32,299 nt of DNA, from the NCBI GenBank assembly GCA_031260185.1, contig JAIRKI010000094.1:1-32299 (forward strand), in the 5' to 3' direction. The notes under the pieces were generated by a model. That model searched no databases and was not told the origin of the DNA. It was given only the letters and a program-made list of their open reading frames with translations. The position numbers were made by a program, and so were the translations under genes. This stretch comes from Synergistaceae bacterium. Lineage in GTDB: Bacteria > Synergistota > Synergistia > Synergistales > Synergistaceae. Of the stretch, positions 9,552-19,781 are shown piece by piece. The first letter of the stretch is position 1. The number at the start of each line of letters is the position of its first letter.

Positions 9552-12500
9552 CTAATCCTTTTTCTCTTCCGGTTTGCTGCCTTGCCGTGTTTCGTTGAAG
9601 GCGTAAAGCGGCGCGTCCTCATCGGGCACTCCGGCATCCCCGGCGCTCTTCATGGCGTCGAGCGCTTTTTTGTAGGCGTCCGGCATCACCTTTACGAAAG
9701 ATTTGAGTTTTTTTTCGAAATCATTCAGTATCGTTCCGGCGACGAAGCTTCTGGTATATTCAAAATGCCGTTCCAGCATATTTCTCAAAATCATCTCATC
9801 ATCCCCGTCCGGCGCGGTAAGGTTCACGAGGCCGGTATTACAGTTGCCGCGCAGCCGGTCGTCGGGATCGTGGACGTATGCCACGCCGCCCGACATTCCC
9901 GCGCCGAAATTTTTGCCGGTCGGCCCGAGTATCAGGACGACTCCGCTGGTCATATACTCGCAACCGTGGTCGCCCACGCCTTCGACGACCGCGACGGCGC
10001 CGCTGTTTCTGACGCAGAAGCGCTCGCCCGCCACCCCGCTGATATATGCTTCTCCGGATGTGGCGCCGTAAAGCGCGACATTGCCTATGATGACGTTTTC
10101 GCCGTCTCGGGGCGTCCATCCGCCGGGAGGGGCGATGATTATCCTGCCTCCCGAGAGCCCCTTTCCAACGTGATCGTTGGCCTGTCCCCGCAGTTCGAGG
10201 GTCACTCCGCGCGCCAGGAACGCGCCGAAGCTCTGGCCGGCGCATCCGTCGAAAATCAGCCTCACCGAATCGTCCGGCGCCCCGGCTGTCCCGTATCGCC
10301 GCGCTATCTCCCCGGACAGCATCGCGCCGACCGTCCTGTCGGTGTTGTCTATGGCAAATCGCGAGACGATCTTCTCGCCGCGTTCCAGCCTCGGCATACA
10401 GAGCGGGATCAGCGTGTTCCTGTCGAGCGACCTCTGCAGCATATGTTCCTGCGGGAAGTGGAAGTAACGGTCTTCCTTCCTGTCGATTTGCGACGGTTGC
10501 GACAGAAGTCTCGAAAGTTCCACCGTGCGCGCCTTTTCGTCATTTATCTTGGACTTTGCCCCTAACAGTTCAACGTGTCCTATCAGCTCGTTGAAAGTGT
10601 GCGCTCCAACCACGGCCATCCACTCGCGAACCTCCGTCGCTATAAATCGCATGAAGTTTTCGACGTGTTCCGGCTTGCCGCGGAATTTTTTCCGAAGCGA
10701 CGGGTTCTGTGTGGCAATGCCGACAGGACAGGTGTCGAGGTTGCAGACCTTCATCATGTCACAGCCGAGCGCGACCAGCACGGCGGAAGCAAACCCGAAT
10801 TCCTCCGCGCCGAGCAAGGCGGCTATCACCACGTCGCGCCCGGTCAGCAGCTTCCCGTCTGTTTCAAGCGTGACGCGATTTCTGAAATTATTCAACAGCA
10901 GCGTCTGATGTACTTCGGCGAGGCCCAATTCCCACGGGAGGCCGGTGTGACGGATGCTGCCGCGAGGCGCCGCTCCGGTGCCACCGTCGTATCCGCTTAT
11001 GGTTATGACGTCGGCCAGGCCTTTCGCGACGCCAACCGCTATCGTGCCGATTCCGGCCTCGGAAACCAGCTTGACGCTTATCCTCGCCCGTCTGTTGGCG
11101 TTTTTGAGATCGTAGATGAGCTGCGCCAGATCCTCGATCGAGTATATGTCGTGATGGGGCGGCGGCGATATGAGCGCCACGCCCGGCGTGGAGTTTCTGG
11201 CGCGCGCTATCCACGGATACACTTTCGTTCCGGGCAGATGTCCGCCCTCCCCCGGCTTCGCGCCCTGCGCCATCTTGATCTGTATCTCGGCGGCGTTGTT
11301 CAGGTAAGCTATTGTCACGCCAAACCGCGCGGACGCGACCTGTTTGATGGCGCTGGACGAACTGAGGCCGTCCTCGCGCGGCTCCCACCGTTCGGAAAGC
11401 TCGCCGCCCTCGCCGCTGTTGCTCTTGGCGCCCAGACGGTTCATGGCTATCGCGATACATTCATGAGCCTCTGGGCTGATCGATCCGTAGGACATGGCCC
11501 CGGTCTTGAAGCGCCTCACGATGCTCTCCGCCGGTTCAACCAGGTCGAGTGAAATCGGCTTTCCTTTGGCGGCTATGTTCAGCAGTCCCCTTATGTTTTT
11601 CAGATAATCCGCGCGGCTAGTGACGATAGACGAAAATTTCTTGAAAAGTTCGTAGTCTCCGGTCCGGCACGCTTGCTGAAGGCAGTATACGCTCTCGGGA
11701 TTAAATAAATGACGTTCTCCGCCGCGGCGCCATTTCATCTCCCCTCCTGGGTCCAGCGGCTCGCCGGCCGTCAGGGAATTGAAGGCGTTCTCATGGCGCG
11801 CCACGCTCTCGTTCTCTATCTCGTTCAGGGTGACTCCGCCGATCCTCGTGACAGTGCCTGTGAAATATTCGTTTACGACCTGTTCGCTCACTCCGAGGGC
11901 TTCGAATATCTGAGCGCCCTGATAGCTGCGGACGGTCGAAATGCCCATCTTCGAGATTATCTTCACGATACCTTTTGTGAGAGCTTCCATATAGTTGGAT
12001 ACGGCGGTCTCTTCATCCGCGTCTATGGCCCCTCGGCGGGACATGTCGCGGATTATCCCGTACGCCAGATATGGATTTACCGCGTCGGCGCCGTATCCTA
12101 TGAGCGCGGCCAAGTGGTGCGTTTCCCTGGGTTCCCCGCTCTCGATGACAATGCTCGCCCTGGTGCGCATTTTTTTTCGGATCAGATGATGATGTAGCCC
12201 CCCCGCGACGAGCAGGGCCGGTATCGGCGCCATGTTCTCCCCGGCCCCCCTGTCGGAAATGATTATCAGGTTATAACCGTCCGCGACGGCTGTATCGGCG
12301 GCGAACATTATATTGTCGAGCGATTTTTTGAGCCCGTTCGACTGCTTGCCGTTAAAAAGCATCGGCAGGGTGATCGCTTTGAATCCGCGCTCGTCTATGT
12401 TGCGGAGTTTCAGAAGTTCGTCGTCGGATATGACGGGAGTGCCGTGACGAATCATGCGGCAATTTTCTGGGCCTGGCACGAGCATGTTGCCCTCGCTGCC

Positions 12501-14288
12501 GAACTGGACGCCCGACGACGTCACGTTCGCCTCGCGGAGGGCGTCCAGCGGCGGATTCGTGACCTGGGCGAACATTTGTTTGAAGTAGTTGTAAAGCAGT
12601 TGGGGGCGCTCGGAAAGGACGGCCAACGGAATGTCGGCGCCCATCGCCGATATGGGTTCCTCCGAATTCTCGGCCATCGGTTTCAGGATGAGCGTCAGGT
12701 CTTCCCACGTATAGCCGAATATCTTCTCCGCCTCCAACAATGCGCGGGGCTCGAAATCCGCGTTTTCCGCGGAGACGGAGAGCGATTCGAGGCCAACGAG
12801 GTCTTTCATGAGCGCGTGTTCGTAAGGAGAAAGCGTGCCAGCCTCCCGTTTTTCCCTGATCATATCGCGCCATCCCGTGCCGGCGCCTTGTTTTTTCGGC
12901 AGATCGGCCAACCGGAGCACATTCTCCTCAATCCATTTTTTGAAGGGCGCGCTCGACGCGATGGAGGATTTTATCTCGTCGTCCTCTATTATCCGCCCCT
13001 GCCCGGTATCGACAAGCAGCATCCTGCCGGGACGCAGCCTGTCCTTGCGGATTATTTCCGAATCCGGTATCGGAAGCACTCCGACCTCGCTCGACAAGAT
13101 AACCATATTGTTTTTGGTCACGAAATACCTGGAAGGGCGCAACCCGTTCCTGTCCAGCCTCGCTCCGGCGATGACGCCGTCGGTGAAAGCGATGGCGGCA
13201 GGTCCGTCCCAGGGTTCCATGAGACAGCTCGCGTACTCGTAAAACGCTTTCCTTCCGGGTTCCATGGCGTCGTCTTTTTCCCAGGGCTCGGGTATGGCCA
13301 TCATCAGCGCGTAAGGCAGCGTGTAACCGGCGTTCATCATGAACGTCAGGAAATCGTCCAGCATCGCGGAGTCGCTTCCGTCCTCGTTTATGATGGGGAG
13401 TATCTTCCCGTAATCCGCCCCGTACTTTTCGGATTTCAGCGCCGATTCGCGCGCCTTTATCCAGTTGACGTTGCCGCGGATAGTATTTATTTCACCGTTA
13501 TGGATGATGTGCCTGATGGGGTGCGCTCTCTCCCAGCTCGGGAACGTGTTGGTGGAATACCGCGAGTGAACCAGGGCTATCGCGCTCTCTACGTCCCCGT
13601 CGCGGAGATCGATGTAAAACGCGTCCATCTGGCGCGGGATCAGCATACCCTTGTACACGATCGTCCGCGACGATATGCTCGCCAGGTAAAAATACGGGTC
13701 GGACTCCGTATATTTCACATTCCTGATGCGCGCGAGAGAAAGTTTTGAGACGACGTACAGCTTTCTCTCGAAATCCTCGCGGGACATTCCGCCGGGGCGC
13801 CTGATGAAAACCTGGAGTATGGCGGGGCATACGTCCCTCGCCGTTTTGCCGACTGCGGCGGGATATGTCGGCACATGTCTCACGCCTATCGTTTCCATGC
13901 CTTCGGATGCGACGATGTCCCCGAATGCGGCGAGCGTTTTTTCGCGCCTCGGCATGTCCGGCGACGCGAACAGCATGGCGACTCCGTACATGCCCTCGTC
14001 GGGAAGATTTATTCCCATTCCCTCGCAGTCGCGTTTAAGGAAACGGTGAGGTATCTGTATCAATATCCCGGCGCCGTCGCCAACCTCTGGATCCGCCGCC
14101 ACTCCCGCCCTGTGCGTCAGGTTGATCAGCACTTTCAGCGCGTCGCGGACCAGGGCGCGCGATTTCACGCCCTCAATGCTGACCAACATCCCTATGCCGC
14201 AGGCGTCGTGTTCGAACTTCGGGTCGTACAAACAGTTATTTCCGGGATCGTGAATAATTTTTTTCCGCATGATATCCGCTTCCTTCAA
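9552..14288 (-). CDS. gltB: Glutamate synthase large subunit
   Basis: 1578-aa ORF; N-terminal HDACGIGMLVS amidotransferase Cys, central FMN/Fe-S region (CNLDTCPVGIATQ), C-terminal GXGXG repeats; likely start is the internal ATG at about 14270 (MRKKIIHDPG). Confidence 0.96.
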   Translation of the reverse strand: MKEADIMRKKIIHDPGNNCLYDPKFEHDACGIGMLVSIEGVKSRALVRDALKVLINLTHRAGVAADPEVGDGAGILIQIPHRFLKRDCEGMGINLPDEGMYGVAMLFASPDMPRREKTLAAFGDIVASEGMETIGVRHVPTYPAAVGKTARDVCPAILQVFIRRPGGMSREDFERKLYVVSKLSLARIRNVKYTESDPYFYLASISSRTIVYKGMLIPRQMDAFYIDLRDGDVESAIALVHSRYSTNTFPSWERAHPIRHIIHNGEINTIRGNVNWIKARESALKSEKYGADYGKILPIINEDGSDSAMLDDFLTFMMNAGYTLPYALMMAIPEPWEKDDAMEPGRKAFYEYASCLMEPWDGPAAIAFTDGVIAGARLDRNGLRPSRYFVTKNNMVILSSEVGVLPIPDSEIIRKDRLRPGRMLLVDTGQGRIIEDDEIKSSIASSAPFKKWIEENVLRLADLPKKQGAGTGWRDMIREKREAGTLSPYEHALMKDLVGLESLSVSAENADFEPRALLEAEKIFGYTWEDLTLILKPMAENSEEPISAMGADIPLAVLSERPQLLYNYFKQMFAQVTNPPLDALREANVTSSGVQFGSEGNMLVPGPENCRMIRHGTPVISDDELLKLRNIDERGFKAITLPMLFNGKQSNGLKKSLDNIMFAADTAVADGYNLIIISDRGAGENMAPIPALLVAGGLHHHLIRKKMRTRASIVIESGEPRETHHLAALIGYGADAVNPYLAYGIIRDMSRRGAIDADEETAVSNYMEALTKGIVKIISKMGISTVRSYQGAQIFEALGVSEQVVNEYFTGTVTRIGGVTLNEIENESVARHENAFNSLTAGEPLDPGGEMKWRRGGERHLFNPESVYCLQQACRTGDYELFKKFSSIVTSRADYLKNIRGLLNIAAKGKPISLDLVEPAESIVRRFKTGAMSYGSISPEAHECIAIAMNRLGAKSNSGEGGELSERWEPREDGLSSSSAIKQVASARFGVTIAYLNNAAEIQIKMAQGAKPGEGGHLPGTKVYPWIARARNSTPGVALISPPPHHDIYSIEDLAQLIYDLKNANRRARISVKLVSEAGIGTIAVGVAKGLADVITISGYDGGTGAAPRGSIRHTGLPWELGLAEVHQTLLLNNFRNRVTLETDGKLLTGRDVVIAALLGAEEFGFASAVLVALGCDMMKVCNLDTCPVGIATQNPSLRKKFRGKPEHVENFMRFIATEVREWMAVVGAHTFNELIGHVELLGAKSKINDEKARTVELSRLLSQPSQIDRKEDRYFHFPQEHMLQRSLDRNTLIPLCMPRLERGEKIVSRFAIDNTDRTVGAMLSGEIARRYGTAGAPDDSVRLIFDGCAGQSFGAFLARGVTLELRGQANDHVGKGLSGGRIIIAPPGGWTPRDGENVIIGNVALYGATSGEAYISGVAGERFCVRNSGAVAVVEGVGDHGCEYMTSGVVLILGPTGKNFGAGMSGGVAYVHDPDDRLRGNCNTGLVNLTAPDGDDEMILRNMLERHFEYTRSFVAGTILNDFEKKLKSFVKVMPDAYKKALDAMKSAGDAGVPDEDAPLYAFNETRQGSKPEEKKD

Positions 14289-14330
14289 AAAAATTCCGCT
14301 ATTTCCAAAAATTCAAAAAACAATTTATAA

Positions 14331-14360
14331 ATTCTATCACAGGAGCGCGATTTGTTACAA
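14331..14360 (-). promoter_or_regulatory. Putative sigma70-type promoter for gltBD
   Basis: On the minus strand: TTGTAA (14360-14355), 18-nt spacer, TAGAAT (14336-14331), about 60 nt upstream of the likely gltB start. Confidence 0.45.
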
Positions 14361-14431
14361 GTAAAAAATAAAAAATCCAAATTCAGGTGTGCCGGCGCTG
14401 TAACGCCCGTCGGTGGGGGAGAACAAAATCA

Positions 14432-14474
14432 GGCGGCGGCCGGAGGACATTGCCCAATCCCCCCGGCCGCCGCT
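14432..14474 (-). terminator. Putative intrinsic terminator following the Synerg-CTERM remnant
   Basis: Perfect inverted repeat CGGCGGCCGG (14434-14443) / CCGGCCGCCG (14463-14472), followed on the minus strand by ...TGATTTTGTT. Confidence 0.55.
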
Positions 14475-14513
14475 GTCGGTTTTACGTTCTGACGTTCGTC
14501 CCTATATCGGAAT

Positions 14514-14777
14514 TCAGCTCCGTTTGCCGCGGATCAGAACCATCCCCGCAAGCGCCAGAAGCCCGAACAGACCGCCGAATCCGGCGTCGCATCCGCTGTT
14601 GTTGTCGCGCTTGACGAGCGCGGCGTCCAAGTTTTCCTTCGTCCATTTATTCTTCCCTGATTTCACTGTAACGTCGGAAATAGTCTCACCGGCATTCAAA
14701 TTTTCGATAATTTTTGCCGCATCGGCGACGTTTAAACCGTTCTTAAGCGTTATCGACGCCCCTGTAGCATCAACCTA
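14514..14777 (-). pseudogene. 5'-truncated remnant of an exported protein with Synerg-CTERM-like sorting domain
   Basis: Frame reads (stop)VDATGASITLKNGLNVADAAKIIENLNAGETISDVTVKSGKNKWTKENLDAALVKRDNNSGCDAGFGGLFGLLALAGMVLIRGKRS(stop): Cys-Gly-rich motif, hydrophobic helix, basic tail; no signal peptide and only a TTG as possible start. Confidence 0.65.
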
Positions 14778-14796
14778 AAGGACTCTTTACCGGTCT

Positions 14797-14822
14797 CGCC
14801 AAACACCCCTGATGGTTTGGCG
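14797..14822. other. Perfect inverted repeat upstream of ilvD
   Basis: CGCCAAAC-ACCCCTGATG-GTTTGGCG. Confidence 0.5.
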
Positions 14823-14934
14823 CAAGCGTTTATTATCGGGGAGGAATTCATCGGCGGCGGCGGAGATATGATATGATTGTGGCGTCGGGCTGGACGGTTG
14901 GAAACGAGCTTGAAAAAATCGGGGAGTGTTGTTT

Positions 14935-16617
14935 ATGCGCACGAAAAACAGTGACAGCGTCAAAATCGGCGTCGAACGCGCGCCGCACCGGTCGCTTCTT
15001 TACGCGGACGGATTCGCCGACTGGGAGATCGAGCGCCCGTGGGTTGGCGTGGTCAACTCGGCGAACGCGATAATTCCCGGTCACAACCATTTGGGAACTC
15101 TCGTGCAGGCTGTCAAGAGCGGGATTTACGCCGCGGGGGGACTGCCGATCGAGTTTCCGACAATCGGCGTTTGCGACGGGATAGCGATGAACCACAGGGG
15201 GATGAAATACTCGCTCCCCAGCCGCGAGCTGATCAAGGATACCATCGAGACCATGACGTACGCGCACGGCTTTGACGCCCTCGTGATGGTGACGAACTGC
15301 GACAAAATCATTCCCGGCATGGCGATGTCCGCGCTGTCGCTGAACATTCCGTCGATAATTTTATCCGGCGGGCCGATGCTGCCCGGCTTCCACGAAGGCC
15401 GTCGCGTCGGTCTGCTGAGCGTCTTCGAGGGAGTGGGGAAATTTATAGCGGGCGAGATTACCGAGGACGACATGAGGGAGATGGAACGTTCCGTGTGCCC
15501 GACCTGCGGCTCCTGCGCCGGAATGTACACGGCGAACACCATGAACTGCGTTTTGGAGGCGCTGGGCCTGGCCCTGCCCGGCAATGGAACGATCCCGGCC
15601 GTGTACTCCGAGAGGGCGCGGCTCGCGAAGGACGCGGGCAGGGCGATAATGAACCTCATAGAGCGCGGCGTCCGCCCGAGGGACATAGTGACGCCCGACG
15701 CCGTGAAAAACGCGCTCGCCGTCGATGTCGCGCTGGGAGGCTCGACGAATACCTGCCTCCACATACCGGCGATAGCGCATTGCGCCGGTTTCGAGGCGCC
15801 GCTGTCGCTCGTCGACGAAGTGAGCCGGAAGACGCCGCACCTCTGCGCGATGAACCCGGCCGGACCGCATTTTCTGGTCGACCTTTATCACGAGGGCGGC
15901 ATTCCCGCCCTGATGGCGCGGCTTCTCAAAGGAGGCCTGTTGTCCGGCAAACCTCTCACCGTGACGGGGCGGACGGTGGCCGAGAATCTGAATGATGTAA
16001 AAGTGATCGGTCACGAAGTTATCCGACCGCTCTCTAATCCCGTCCACGCCGAGGGCGGGCTCGCGGTACTGTACGGAAATATCGCGCCGAACGGATGCGT
16101 CGTCAAACAGAGCGCGGTGCTGCCCGAAATGATGACGCACGAGGGCCCGGCACGGGTGTTCGACGGGGAGGAAGCGGCGTTTGAGGCGATATCGTCGAGG
16201 AAGATAAAGCCGGGCGACGTGATAGTGATAATCAACGAGGGGCCCAGGGGCGGCCCCGGCATGAGGGAGATGCTGCTGCCGACGTCGACGCTCGCCGGGC
16301 TGGGGCTCGACTCGTCGGTGGCGCTCATCACCGACGGACGTTTTTCCGGGGCGTCGCGCGGCGCGTCGATAGGGCACGTCTCGCCCGAGGCGGCGAGCGG
16401 CGGGCCTATAGGGCTCGCGCGCGACGGCGACATAATCAAAATAGACATCGGCGCGCGCGGCGTGGAACTCGCCGTATCCGACGAGGAACTCGCGTCGAGG
16501 GCGGCGGAAAATAAACCGGCGCTCAAGCCCGCGGGCAGCTCCTACCTGGAGCGTTACAGGGAAAACGTCACATCGGGTTCCGACGGGGCCATTTTTAAAA
16601 TTTTCAAAGGAGAATAA
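14935..16617 (+). CDS. ilvD: Dihydroxy-acid dehydratase
   Basis: Full-length Ilv[68 protein letters not shown] begins 14926, best RBS/ATG at 14935. Confidence 0.96.
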   Translation: MRTKNSDSVKIGVERAPHRSLLYADGFADWEIERPWVGVVNSANAIIPGHNHLGTLVQAVKSGIYAAGGLPIEFPTIGVCDGIAMNHRGMKYSLPSRELIKDTIETMTYAHGFDALVMVTNCDKIIPGMAMSALSLNIPSIILSGGPMLPGFHEGRRVGLLSVFEGVGKFIAGEITEDDMREMERSVCPTCGSCAGMYTANTMNCVLEALGLALPGNGTIPAVYSERARLAKDAGRAIMNLIERGVRPRDIVTPDAVKNALAVDVALGGSTNTCLHIPAIAHCAGFEAPLSLVDEVSRKTPHLCAMNPAGPHFLVDLYHEGGIPALMARLLKGGLLSGKPLTVTGRTVAENLNDVKVIGHEVIRPLSNPVHAEGGLAVLYGNIAPNGCVVKQSAVLPEMMTHEGPARVFDGEEAAFEAISSRKIKPGDVIVIINEGPRGGPGMREMLLPTSTLAGLGLDSSVALITDGRFSGASRGASIGHVSPEAASGGPIGLARDGDIIKIDIGARGVELAVSDEELASRAAENKPALKPAGSSYLERYRENVTSGSDGAIFKIFKGE

Positions 16618-16623
16618 ATCATC

Positions 16624-17685
16624 ATGGAAAAACGCGTCAGAAAAGTGAGAGTGACCGAAACATGCCTCATCATGCTCACGGTTTTAGCAGTCGGTTTTGT
16701 CCTGAGCAGGGCGGAGCGGGTCGCGATCCCTCTCACGCTGGCGTTCATACTGACGCTACTGCTGTATCCGGTGGTGAAGGCGGGAGCGCCGCGCAAGATA
16801 CCTCCGATAGTGATGGTCATGGTCATTTTGGTCTGCTTTGTCGCCGTATTCGCCCCGCTCGGCGTGTTTCTCAACGCCAGGCTCCAGAGTACCCTGGCGC
16901 TTTTGCCGGAATATCACGAAAAACTGGTGAGCCTCGGCAGGACATTCCTGCAAAAATATCAGATGCCGTCCGTGTTCTGGGACTCTATAAACTGGTACAA
17001 CACGATAGGGCGGTATCTCGGCAACATGACGGGTTTTCTGATCAACTGGCTCGGCAATCTCGCGATGGTCATGGTGTTCCTCATCTTCATGCTTCTCGAA
17101 TCCCCCTACATGAAAAACCGCCTTAACGCCGCGTTTACCGGAGAAAACGGGGAGACCGTGGCACGCGTGTCCGACAAGATAGTGAGCCAGATATCCAAAT
17201 ATCTGCGCACGCTCACCGTAATAAGTTTTTCGACGGGCGTGTGCGTGTGGTTCGCGCTGTGGCTCATCGGCGTCGAATTCGCCATCATGTGGGGAGTGCT
17301 GGCGTTCGTGCTGAACTTCATACCGACTTTGGGCTCCATTGTCGCCTCCGTTCCGCCGATTCTGGTCGCGATAGTCCAGTATTACCCGAACCCCACGCCC
17401 GCCGCGCTGGCGTCGTTGGCGCTTCTCGCGATTCAATTCACGATAGGAAATATACTCACGCCGAAAATAATGGGCGACACACTCGACCTCAGCCCGGTCG
17501 TCATACTGATATCGCTGATGTTCTGGGGGATTATCTGGGGCGTGGTGGGCGCGCTTCTCTCGGTTCCGATAACGGTGATGATAAAGATAATCTGTGAGAA
17601 TGTGGCGGGATTGGACTTCGTGGCGGTGCTCATGAGCGCTCCGAGAGAGAGCCATCTCGACCGCGCGGAGGAGATACGATCTTGA
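16624..17685 (+). CDS. AI-2E family transporter (UPF0118 permease)
   Basis: 353 aa, multiple hydrophobic segments; FVLNFIPTLGSIVASVPP and GNILTPKIMGDTLDLSPVVILISLMFWGIIWGVVGALLSVPI typical of the family. Confidence 0.92.
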   Translation: MEKRVRKVRVTETCLIMLTVLAVGFVLSRAERVAIPLTLAFILTLLLYPVVKAGAPRKIPPIVMVMVILVCFVAVFAPLGVFLNARLQSTLALLPEYHEKLVSLGRTFLQKYQMPSVFWDSINWYNTIGRYLGNMTGFLINWLGNLAMVMVFLIFMLLESPYMKNRLNAAFTGENGETVARVSDKIVSQISKYLRTLTVISFSTGVCVWFALWLIGVEFAIMWGVLAFVLNFIPTLGSIVASVPPILVAIVQYYPNPTPAALASLALLAIQFTIGNILTPKIMGDTLDLSPVVILISLMFWGIIWGVVGALLSVPITVMIKIICENVAGLDFVAVLMSAPRESHLDRAEEIRS

Positions 17686-18050
17686 TAGCCGGCGTGGGGA
17701 CTGATTTGTGCGCGATCTCGCGGATGAAACGCGCCGTGGAGAACGATTATTTCGTGAAAAAAATTTTCGTCGCGGAGGAGATCGAATACGCCATGTCTCG
17801 GGGCGAACCCGCGCGGCATTTCGCCTCCGCTTTCGCCGCCCGCGAGGCGCTATCCAAGGCGACGGGGCTCGGGATGTTCGGCATGGGGCTGTCGGCCGTC
17901 TGGGTGCGGCGCACGGATAAAGGGCCGATTTTCATGATGGACGGCGGGACATCCGAAAGACTGCGATCGCGAGGCGCCGATAAATGCTGGCTCTCACTCA
18001 CTCACGAGGGAGATTTCGCGCTCGCGTTCGTCGTGCTGGAGAGCGCCTGA
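17682..18050 (+). CDS. acpS: Holo-[acyl-carrier-protein] synthase
   Basis: IAGVGTDLCAISRMKRAV...FASAFAAREALSKATGLG...LSLTHEGDFALAFV. Confidence 0.93.
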   Translation: MIAGVGTDLCAISRMKRAVENDYFVKKIFVAEEIEYAMSRGEPARHFASAFAAREALSKATGLGMFGMGLSAVWVRRTDKGPIFMMDGGTSERLRSRGADKCWLSLTHEGDFALAFVVLESA

Positions 18051-19567
18051 TGAAATATTATTACGGGTCCGAAGCCGTCAGGGCCGCCGACAAAAAAGCC
18101 GCCGAAGCGCTGTGCGTTTCTGGCGAGGTGTTGATGGAGAACGCCGGACGCGCGGCGGCCGAGATAATCGCGGCGCGTTACCCCGACGCCGGGTCGTTTC
18201 TAGCGCTGTGCGGCCCTGGGAATAATGGCGGTGACGGATTCGTAGCAGCGCGGCATCTCGACGTCATGGGCAGGAAAGCCGAAATCATTTCCGTTCGAAA
18301 TACGTCCGAATACACGGGCGAGGCGCGCTTCGCGGCGATCGCCGCAGAAAGATGCGGGATAAAAATTTCCGTCTCGCGCGATATGAGCGACGCCGCGATA
18401 AGGGACGCGCTCGAATCGTCCGTCGTGGTGGACGCCCTGCTTGGTGTCGGCGCGAGCGGCGAGCCAAGAGGCGAGGTGAAACGCCTCATCGAGATGTCCG
18501 AAGGATTAGGAGCGGGAGCGGTTTCACTGGATATTCCGAGCGGCGTCGGCCCGGACACGGGAGAAGTTGGCGCGGTTTCGTTCCTCGCGGATCTGACCGT
18601 TTCTTTTCTCGCGCTGAAACCGGCCCACGCGATAGCGCCGGGCGCTTTGATGTGCGGGGAGACCGTGACGGCCGGAATCGGCGTGAAACCCGAACTCGCG
18701 CTCGACGCGGCGCCGGAGCTGACAGGGTATGATGCCTCCGATATTCCGGCCATGTTTCCCCGGCGCGGAAAAAATATTCACAAGGGCTCCAGAGGCTCGC
18801 TTCTCGTCGTGGGGGGCTCGTCGAATTTCAGGGGCGCTCCCGTGCTGTCGTCCCTCGCGGCGCTGAAGGCCGGATGCGGGCCGGTCGCTCTCGCGGCGCC
18901 CGCGAGCGTGATAGCGTCGGCGGCATCGCTGCTGCCGGAGGCAATTTTCATCCCGCTCCCCGAGGATGACGGGCACGTCCGTTTCGCGGGCTTCGAGGAA
19001 GCCCTGTTCCCCTTCGCCGATAAATTCGACACGCTCGTGCTGGGGCCGGGGTTCGGGCTGAGCGACGACGCGATGAAGGTCTCGCGTTTTCTGTGCGGCG
19101 CGTGGCGCAAGCCCATGCTCGTCGACGCGGACGCGCTAAAGGCGGGTTATGAAATTCGCCTCGATAACGCGGTCGCCACGCCGCACGCGGGCGAGGCGTC
19201 ATTTATTTTGGGCGTCCCGCCCGCCGAAGTGGAAAAACACAGACTGCGTTCGTGCCGGAAACTCGCGGAAAAATTCGGCGTCGCGATCCTGAAGGGACCC
19301 CGCACGCTCATCTCCGACGGTTTAAAGACGAATGTCGCGCTGGAGGGCGGCCCGGAATTGGCCGTGCCGGGTTCCGGCGACGTGCTGTCGGGAGTGGTCG
19401 GCGCTTTCCTCGCGGCGGGATTGAAACCGCTCGACGCCGCGACTTTGGGGGCCGTCGTCCACGGCGCCGCGGGAGAACGCCTCGCCGCCTCGAGAGGCGT
19501 GAACGGCGTCCTGGCGCGCGACATAGCGGGAGCGATGAGGGAAGTTGCACTATTTAAAGAGACGTAA
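18050..19567 (+). CDS. nnrD: Bifunctional NAD(P)H-hydrate epimerase / ADP-dependent NAD(P)H-hydrate dehydratase
   Basis: MENAGRAAAEII, CGPGNNGGDGFVAARHL (epimerase); GSRGSLLVVGGSSNFRGAPVLSSLAALKAGCG, GSGDVLSGVVGAFLA (dehydratase); TGATG overlap with acpS stop. Confidence 0.93.
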   Translation: MKYYYGSEAVRAADKKAAEALCVSGEVLMENAGRAAAEIIAARYPDAGSFLALCGPGNNGGDGFVAARHLDVMGRKAEIISVRNTSEYTGEARFAAIAAERCGIKISVSRDMSDAAIRDALESSVVVDALLGVGASGEPRGEVKRLIEMSEGLGAGAVSLDIPSGVGPDTGEVGAVSFLADLTVSFLALKPAHAIAPGALMCGETVTAGIGVKPELALDAAPELTGYDASDIPAMFPRRGKNIHKGSRGSLLVVGGSSNFRGAPVLSSLAALKAGCGPVALAAPASVIASAASLLPEAIFIPLPEDDGHVRFAGFEEALFPFADKFDTLVLGPGFGLSDDAMKVSRFLCGAWRKPMLVDADALKAGYEIRLDNAVATPHAGEASFILGVPPAEVEKHRLRSCRKLAEKFGVAILKGPRTLISDGLKTNVALEGGPELAVPGSGDVLSGVVGAFLAAGLKPLDAATLGAVVHGAAGERLAASRGVNGVLARDIAGAMREVALFKET

Positions 19568-19781
19568 AGCCGCGCACGAGACGGAGCGTCCCCAAAAAAC
19601 GCGATTTCGTGGGCCGTTGATGACGTTTTTCAGCCTTGTTCTGTCAGGCGTGTTCATAGCCGTTTTCAAATCGAAAAACCCGGAAATGAACATCAAGCCG
19701 ACCTTGATCATGTTCGGCGCAGTGGCGCTGGGATGCGCGGTGATGATCTTTGTCTCGCGAAGGAAAAAGGACGATGACTGA
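19545..19781 (+). CDS. Small hypothetical membrane protein (two predicted TM segments)
   Basis: MTFFSLVLSGVFIAVF and PTLIMFGAVALGCAVMIFVSRRKKDDD; overlaps nnrD 3' end and the tsaE start. Confidence 0.6.
   Translation: MHYLKRRKAAHETERPQKTRFRGPLMTFFSLVLSGVFIAVFKSKNPEMNIKPTLIMFGAVALGCAVMIFVSRRKKDDD

Noticed and set aside
12170-12177. 8-T tract in gltB (8 A in the coding strand)
   Set aside because: Housekeeping enzyme and a length common by chance; not considered a contingency tract
9252-13748. Long plus-strand ORFs (9252-10565, 10575-11552, 12444-13748) across gltD/gltB
   Set aside because: Antisense to clearly homologous glutamate synthase subunits; no independent motif support
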